46,547 nt of DNA, taken from Pseudomonadales bacterium. Its GTDB lineage: Bacteria > Pseudomonadota > Gammaproteobacteria > Pseudomonadales > UBA5518. The stretch lies in the NCBI GenBank assembly GCA_022072145.1, contig JAJVIG010000015.1, positions 1 through 46,547 on the forward strand, read 5' to 3'. Position numbers and translations under genes: made by a program. This document shows, piece after piece, positions 42,292 to 46,547 of this stretch (its first letter is position 1; each line of letters begins with the position of its first letter). A model generated the notes under the pieces. It did no database searches and was not told the origin of the DNA. It saw nothing but the letters and a program-made list of their open reading frames with translations.

Positions 42292-45200
42292 GGCCTGACC
42301 TCCCGGGGCGCGAGCAAGGCGCGGATCTGCTCGAGCAGCACCGACTCCTGGTACGGCTTGCCGAGGTAGGCGTTCGCACCCAGCGCGAACGCGCGCTCAC
42401 GGTGCTTGTCGCCGGTGCGCGAGGTGATCATCACGATCGGCAGGTGGCGCAGCGACTCGCCGAGGCGCACCTTCGCGATCACCTCGAAGCCGTCCATGTG
42501 CGGCATCTCGATATCGAGCAGCATCACGTCGGGTACCTGCTCCTGCAGCAGCAGCATGGCCTCGGCGCCGTCCTTCGCCGTGATGACCTGCATGCCCTCG
42601 CGCTCGAGGAAACGCGTCGTGACCTTGCGCACGGTCACCGAGTCGTCGACCACCATGACCAGCGGCGGGCGCTCGGCCTGGCGTTGCGGCGCGGGGCGCG
42701 CGCCGCGCTCGTAGGCCGTGAAGCCGCGTGCGGCATCGGCGCGCAGCATCGCCGGCAGATCGAGGATCAGCACCACCGAGCCGTCGCCGAGCACGGTGGC
42801 GCCGCTCAGGCCGGGGACCGCGCCGAACTGCGGGCCCAGGCTCTTGACCGCGATGTCGCGCGCGCCGAGCAGCCGGTCGACCGCAACCGCGAGCGCCTGG
42901 CCGCCGCCGCGTACCAGCACCAGCGGCACGGTGTCGCCGTCGACCCCGAGGTCGCGCTGCTCGTCGGGGTGCAGCACCGCACCGAGGTAGCGCACGCGAT
43001 AGCCGTGGCCCGCGTACTCGAACAACCGTTCGTCGGCCGCGTACTGGGCGAGTTCGTCGACGCGCAGCCGCACCACCCCAGCCACCGTGTTCAGCGGCAG
43101 CGCGTAGGTTTCCTGCCCCATCGCGACCAGCAGCGTGCGGTTGACCGACACCGTGAACGGCAGCCGCACCACGAAGCGGGTGCCCTGGCCGGGCCGGCTG
43201 TCGATCTCCAGCGAGCCGCCCATCTGACGGATCTCGCTGCTCACCACGTCCATGCCGACGCCGCGGCCGGAGATCTGCGTGACCGTGGCCGCCGTGCTGA
43301 AGCCCGGATGCAGGATGAACTGCAGCACGTCGTGGTCGCGCAGCCGGGCCTCCGGGTCCAGCAGCCCGCGCTCGATCGCCTTGGTGCGCACGGCCTCCAG
43401 ATCGACGCCGCCACCGTCGTCCTCGACCGTGATCAGCACGTCACCGCCGTCGCGCACGACGTCGATGCGGATCTGTCCGGTCGCCGGCTTGCCGCGCCCG
43501 GCGCGCACCGGGCCCGCCTCGATGCCGTGGTCCACCGCGTTGCGCAGCATGTGTTCCAGCGGCGCCACCACGCGCTCGAGAATGCCGCGATCCAGATCGC
43601 CGCCGATGTTGCCGACGTCGAGCTCGACCTCCTTGCCCAGTTCGGCCGCGACCTGGCGCACCACGCGCTTGAGCCGCGGCGCGACGCTCGAGAACGGCAC
43701 CATGCGCGAGCGCATCAGCCCTTCCTGCAGCTGGCCGTTGATGCGCGCCTGCTGCACCAGCACCGTCTCGAGGTCGCGTGTCTTCTCGGCCAGCGTGCGC
43801 TTGATGTCGAGCAGGTCCGAGGCGCTCTCCACCAGCGAGCGCGAGAGCTGCTGCAGTTGCGAGTAGCGGTCCATCTCGAGCGGGTCGAAGCCTTCGGCCG
43901 ACGAACCGTCGGCGCGTTCGCGGCGGAACAGCACCTGCGCCTCGGTGGCGATGTCGAGCCGGCGCACCTGGCCCTGCACGCGCTCGATCGCGCCCTGCAT
44001 ATCACCGAACAGCAGCCCGAGCTCGTTGACCTGCTCCTCCACCCGCCCGCGCGAGATGCTCGCCTCGCCGGCGAGGTTCACGAGCTCCTCGAGCAACTGC
44101 GCCGAGACGCGCACCACCTCGTCGCGCGGCCTGGGCACGGCGGACGGCGCCGCGACCGGATACGGCGGCGCGCTGATCACCGTGATCACAACCTCCGGCT
44201 CGGGCGCTGGCTCGGGCTCGGGTTCGACCGGTTCGAGCCCGGCCGCGGCCGCCGCAACCGCGGCCGGCTCCGCAGGCTGGGGTGCCGGTTCGACCACCAC
44301 CGGTGCGACCACGGGCGGCGCGGCTTCCGGTGCACGCACCGGCGGCTCGGGGACCGCAGCCGGCGGGTGCTCGCGGACGCCGTCCATCGCACGCAGCAGG
44401 CGCTCGCGGAATTCGGTCACGCGCGCGAAGAAGGCGTCGTCGAAGCGTCCGAAACGCACCCCTTCGTTGATCAGCAGCGTCTCGAAGTGATGCGCGAGTT
44501 CGCCCAGATATTTCATGCCGGCCATCCGCGCACCGCCCTTCAGGGTGTGCAGATGACGTTGCAGGTCGTCGTACGGTGCGCGGCTGCCGCGATCGTGCCG
44601 CCAGGCGTCGATCGTCTCGTCGATGGCGGTCATCAGCTCCTCGGCTTCCTCGAGGAAGATGCCGAGCAGTTCCGGTTCCGCCTGCTGCAGGTCGCGGCGC
44701 ACCCGCTCGCGCGCGACGTCGGGCGCGTCGGCCTGCACCACCGGCGCGACCGCCGGCTGCGCATCGGCCGCGCGCACAAACTCGCCCAGGCGCTCGACGA
44801 TCCGCTCCGGTGTCTCCGGCAGTTCGCCGGCGGCGAGGCGATCGAGCACGTCGAGGCAGGCCTCGCAGGCCGCCGACGCGGCATCGATCAGCGCGACCGA
44901 TGCCGGCGCCCCCGCGCGGGAGGCGGGCGTCAACGCGTCGAGCAGCGGCTGCGACAGCCGCAGCACCCCGTCGACGCCGAGCTGCGTGGCGCGCTCGTGC
45001 ACCGCGCGCAATTCAGCGAGCAGCACCGTCGCCGCCGCGTCGTCTCCCGCGCGCCACGCCGCGAGCAGTGATCCGGCATGGAACAGTTTTTCCAGCGCTT
45101 CGTGCAGGAAGCGCGCGAGTCGCGCATCGGGATGCGCGCCGCGACCGGCGCGGGGGAACACCTCGTCGATGCGCGCACGCAGGCGTCTGGCGTGCGCGAG

Positions 45201-46547
45201 CAGCCCGGCCTCGTCGTGCGGCGCGGCGAGCGCGTGCGCGAGCAATTCACAGAGCTGCCCGAGCAGCGACTGCTGGGCGGGTGCGAGCGCGTGATCGCTC
45301 TCGCAGGCGGCATGGATCATGTCGTCCAGCGGCTCGAGCACCAGCGCGAGCGCGTCGCTGCCGGCCGCGCAGGAACTGCCGCGCAGCGTGTGCACGGTGC
45401 GCAACAGCGCCTGGGTGACCAGACCGCGCCCCTCGCCTTCCAGATGGGTACGCAGCGCCTGCAGGTGCTCGGCCAGTTCTTCGCCGAAGATGCGCCGCAG
45501 GCGCGCGCCGGCTTCCCGTTCAGCGGCCACGAGCGCCGACTCCGGCTCCGGTACGGGTTCGGGCGTCACGATCGCTTCCGGCACAGCCGGTGCGGGAGCC
45601 GGCGGCTGTTCGCCACGCGCCAGCGCGTCGAGCCGTGCGCGCAACAGCGTCACCGGGGTACGGTCCGCGCTGGCGCCGCGCGCGAACGCGTCGATCAGCC
45701 CGGGCAGCAGTTCGCGCGCCGCCGCCACCGCATCGACCAGCGCAGCCGAGCTCGCCAGCGTGCCCTCGATCACGCGGTTCAGCAGGTTCTCGGTCGACCA
45801 GGCGAGTTCGCCGAGCAGATCGGCCCCGACCATGCGTCCGCTGCCCTTCAGCGTGTGGAACGCGCGTCGCAGCTCGGTCAGCGCGCTGCCTGGACCTGGC
45901 GCTGCGCTCCACTTCGGCAGCTGGGCGGCGATCGTCGCGAGCACCTCGGTGGCTTCCTCGACGAAGATCTCTACGATCTCGGGGTCCAGCGGCTCGCGTT
46001 CGGGTTCGGGTTCGGGTTCGGGTTCGGGCCCCGGTTCGGGTTCGGGCTCCGGTTCGGGTTCGGGCTCCGGTTCGGGTTCGGGCTCCGGTTCGGGTTCGGG
46101 CTCCGGTTCGGGCTCCGGTTCGGGCAGCGGTTCGAACGTTTCGGCATCCGGCCGCCGCGCAGGCGACCCCGCCAGTTCGTCGACACCCGCCATCGCCCGC
46201 GCGAGGATCAGCTCCGGGGCGTGGCCATCGATCAGGAAGCGTTCGAGAAAATACTCGACCGCCCCGAGGGCATCGGCCAGGGTGTCGATCACCTGCGGTG
46301 TCGGGGCGGGACGCTCGCCGACCAGCACACCGACCAGATGGTCGTGGCAGCGGTCGAGCACGACGGCGGCCGGAGTCAATCCGGCCATCCGCAGCGCGCC
46401 CGCCAGACGGTGCAGTTCGCCCGGCAACCCGGCCAGCACGGCCACCCCGCCGTGCGAGGAGAGGTAGTCGCCGACGGCCTGCTTGACGCGCTCGAGCGCG
46501 TCGCCGGCCTCGCGGCAGACGGCCTCGAGCGCCCGCTGCAGCGGATG
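42288..46547 (-). CDS. chpA: ChpA-type chemosensory hybrid histidine kinase, N-terminus missing
   Basis: The coding frame stays open to the right edge, giving at least 1419 residues; the true start is outside. Order: a FimL-like N-terminal region, a Pro-Glu repeat linker, Hpt 1 ([12 protein letters not shown]), Hpt 2 ([12 protein letters not shown]), an Hpt-like segment without His, Hpt 3 ([12 protein letters not shown]), then the CheA dimerisation region ([18 protein letters not shown]), HATPase ([31 protein letters not shown]), CheW domain and receiver ([12 protein letters not shown], phospho-Asp in [14 protein letters not shown]). This is the kinase of the Pil-Chp type IV pilus surface-sensing pathway. 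The Pseudomonas protein is larger, with more Hpt/Tpt domains. Confidence 0.95.
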   Translation of the reverse strand, partial: HPLQRALEAVCREAGDALERVKQAVGDYLSSHGGVAVLAGLPGELHRLAGALRMAGLTPAAVVLDRCHDHLVGVLVGERPAPTPQVIDTLADALGAVEYFLERFLIDGHAPELILARAMAGVDELAGSPARRPDAETFEPLPEPEPEPEPEPEPEPEPEPEPEPEPEPEPEPGPEPEPEPEPEREPLDPEIVEIFVEEATEVLATIAAQLPKWSAAPGPGSALTELRRAFHTLKGSGRMVGADLLGELAWSTENLLNRVIEGTLASSAALVDAVAAARELLPGLIDAFARGASADRTPVTLLRARLDALARGEQPPAPAPAVPEAIVTPEPVPEPESALVAAEREAGARLRRIFGEELAEHLQALRTHLEGEGRGLVTQALLRTVHTLRGSSCAAGSDALALVLEPLDDMIHAACESDHALAPAQQSLLGQLCELLAHALAAPHDEAGLLAHARRLRARIDEVFPRAGRGAHPDARLARFLHEALEKLFHAGSLLAAWRAGDDAAATVLLAELRAVHERATQLGVDGVLRLSQPLLDALTPASRAGAPASVALIDAASAACEACLDVLDRLAAGELPETPERIVERLGEFVRAADAQPAVAPVVQADAPDVARERVRRDLQQAEPELLGIFLEEAEELMTAIDETIDAWRHDRGSRAPYDDLQRHLHTLKGGARMAGMKYLGELAHHFETLLINEGVRFGRFDDAFFARVTEFRERLLRAMDGVREHPPAAVPEPPVRAPEAAPPVVAPVVVEPAPQPAEPAAVAAAAAGLEPVEPEPEPAPEPEVVITVISAPPYPVAAPSAVPRPRDEVVRVSAQLLEELVNLAGEASISRGRVEEQVNELGLLFGDMQGAIERVQGQVRRLDIATEAQVLFRRERADGSSAEGFDPLEMDRYSQLQQLSRSLVESASDLLDIKRTLAEKTRDLETVLVQQARINGQLQEGLMRSRMVPFSSVAPRLKRVVRQVAAELGKEVELDVGNIGGDLDRGILERVVAPLEHMLRNAVDHGIEAGPVRAGRGKPATGQIRIDVVRDGGDVLITVEDDGGGVDLEAVRTKAIERGLLDPEARLRDHDVLQFILHPGFSTAATVTQISGRGVGMDVVSSEIRQMGGSLEIDSRPGQGTRFVVRLPFTVSVNRTLLVAMGQETYALPLNTVAGVVRLRVDELAQYAADERLFEYAGHGYRVRYLGAVLHPDEQRDLGVDGDTVPLVLVRGGGQALAVAVDRLLGARDIAVKSLGPQFGAVPGLSGATVLGDGSVVLILDLPAMLRADAARGFTAYERGARPAPQRQAERPPLVMVVDDSVTVRKVTTRFLEREGMQVITAKDGAEAMLLLQEQVPDVMLLDIEMPHMDGFEVIAKVRLGESLRHLPIVMITSRTGDKHRERAFALGANAYLGKPYQESVLLEQIRALLAPREVRP
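45998..46132. repeat. Tandem repeat encoding a Pro-Glu linker in chpA
   Basis: Four exact 18-bp copies of GGTTCGGGTTCGGGCTCC at 46033-46050, 46051-46068, 46069-46086 and 46087-46104, flanked by 6- and 12-bp partial units on both sides. On the coding strand it encodes an uninterrupted Glu-Pro stretch, broken once by Gly, joining the N-terminal region to Hpt 1. Length changes by slippage in units of 6 bp would keep frame. Confidence 0.9.

Noticed and set aside
42402..45071. Long plus-strand open frame of 889 residues opposite chpA
   Set aside because: It mirrors the chpA coding frame, has an Arg/His/Ala-rich composition typical of antisense frames in GC-rich DNA, and no recognisable domain.
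45998..46132. CRISPR-like array
   Set aside because: The units are contiguous with no spacers, are 18 bp long and encode an in-frame Glu-Pro linker.

Overview
The window reads as chromosomal DNA of a very GC-rich gammaproteobacterium. The evidence is an epd-pgk / tkt / sahR-metK / ahcY-metF neighbourhood of the kind known from Pseudomonas, a ChpA/ChpC twitching-motility chemosensory pair, a DUF6316-like protein, large TonB-dependent receptors (TBDRs) with FecI/FecR regulators, and a PEP-CTERM protein. The exact order cannot be fixed by reading alone; Nevskiales/Steroidobacterales or a Halieaceae-like lineage would fit. No rRNA, tRNA, CRISPR array, integrase or insertion sequence was seen. Genes are packed tightly and no gene-free stretch exceeds 300 bases. 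The two longest gaps are 21491-21777 and 33689-33956.

1-9805 (+): the end of a peptide-type ABC transporter operon (two ATPases), then an ECF sigma / FecR anti-sigma / STN-containing TBDR signalling module, a small periplasmic protein and a second large TBDR closed by a terminator. A shared element, GAGG-N13-GTTCGTC, lies upstream of both fecR and the second TBDR and is a candidate promoter for the local sigma factor.

9805-17928 (-): three TPR-type sulfotransferases (two tandem paralogues and a larger third), then a second ECF sigma factor with a probable anti-sigma protein, a DUF6249-like membrane protein and a transglutaminase-like/TPR lipoprotein. The TBDRs and sulfotransferases face each other and form the most system-like accessory island here.

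17973-31364: an alpha/beta hydrolase and class II aldolase (-), a SYLF-domain lipoprotein (+), a PEP-CTERM protein (-) with a sigma-54-type promoter, and a DUF6316-like protein (+) behind a perfect CRP-type palindrome. Then, on the minus strand in transcription order, come tkt, epd, pgk, a cyclic-nucleotide-binding/rhodanese-like protein, aidB and a two-domain fatty acyl-CoA reductase. Central carbon genes thus run into a lipid/acyl-CoA gene set.

31530-36932 (+): the SAM cycle, sahR-metK-ahcY-metF, followed by rsmE. A candidate SahR operator overlaps the sahR promoter in the sahR/tkt divergent region.

37069-41831: an AraC-family regulator (-) divergent from a compact four-gene operon (SDR, sulfotransferase, DUF1214-like protein, VOC protein), an unassigned catabolic or modification pathway. 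41812-46547 (-): chpC and chpA, the latter cut by the window edge. REP-like hairpin repeats sit at 22061-22117 and 36929-37011.
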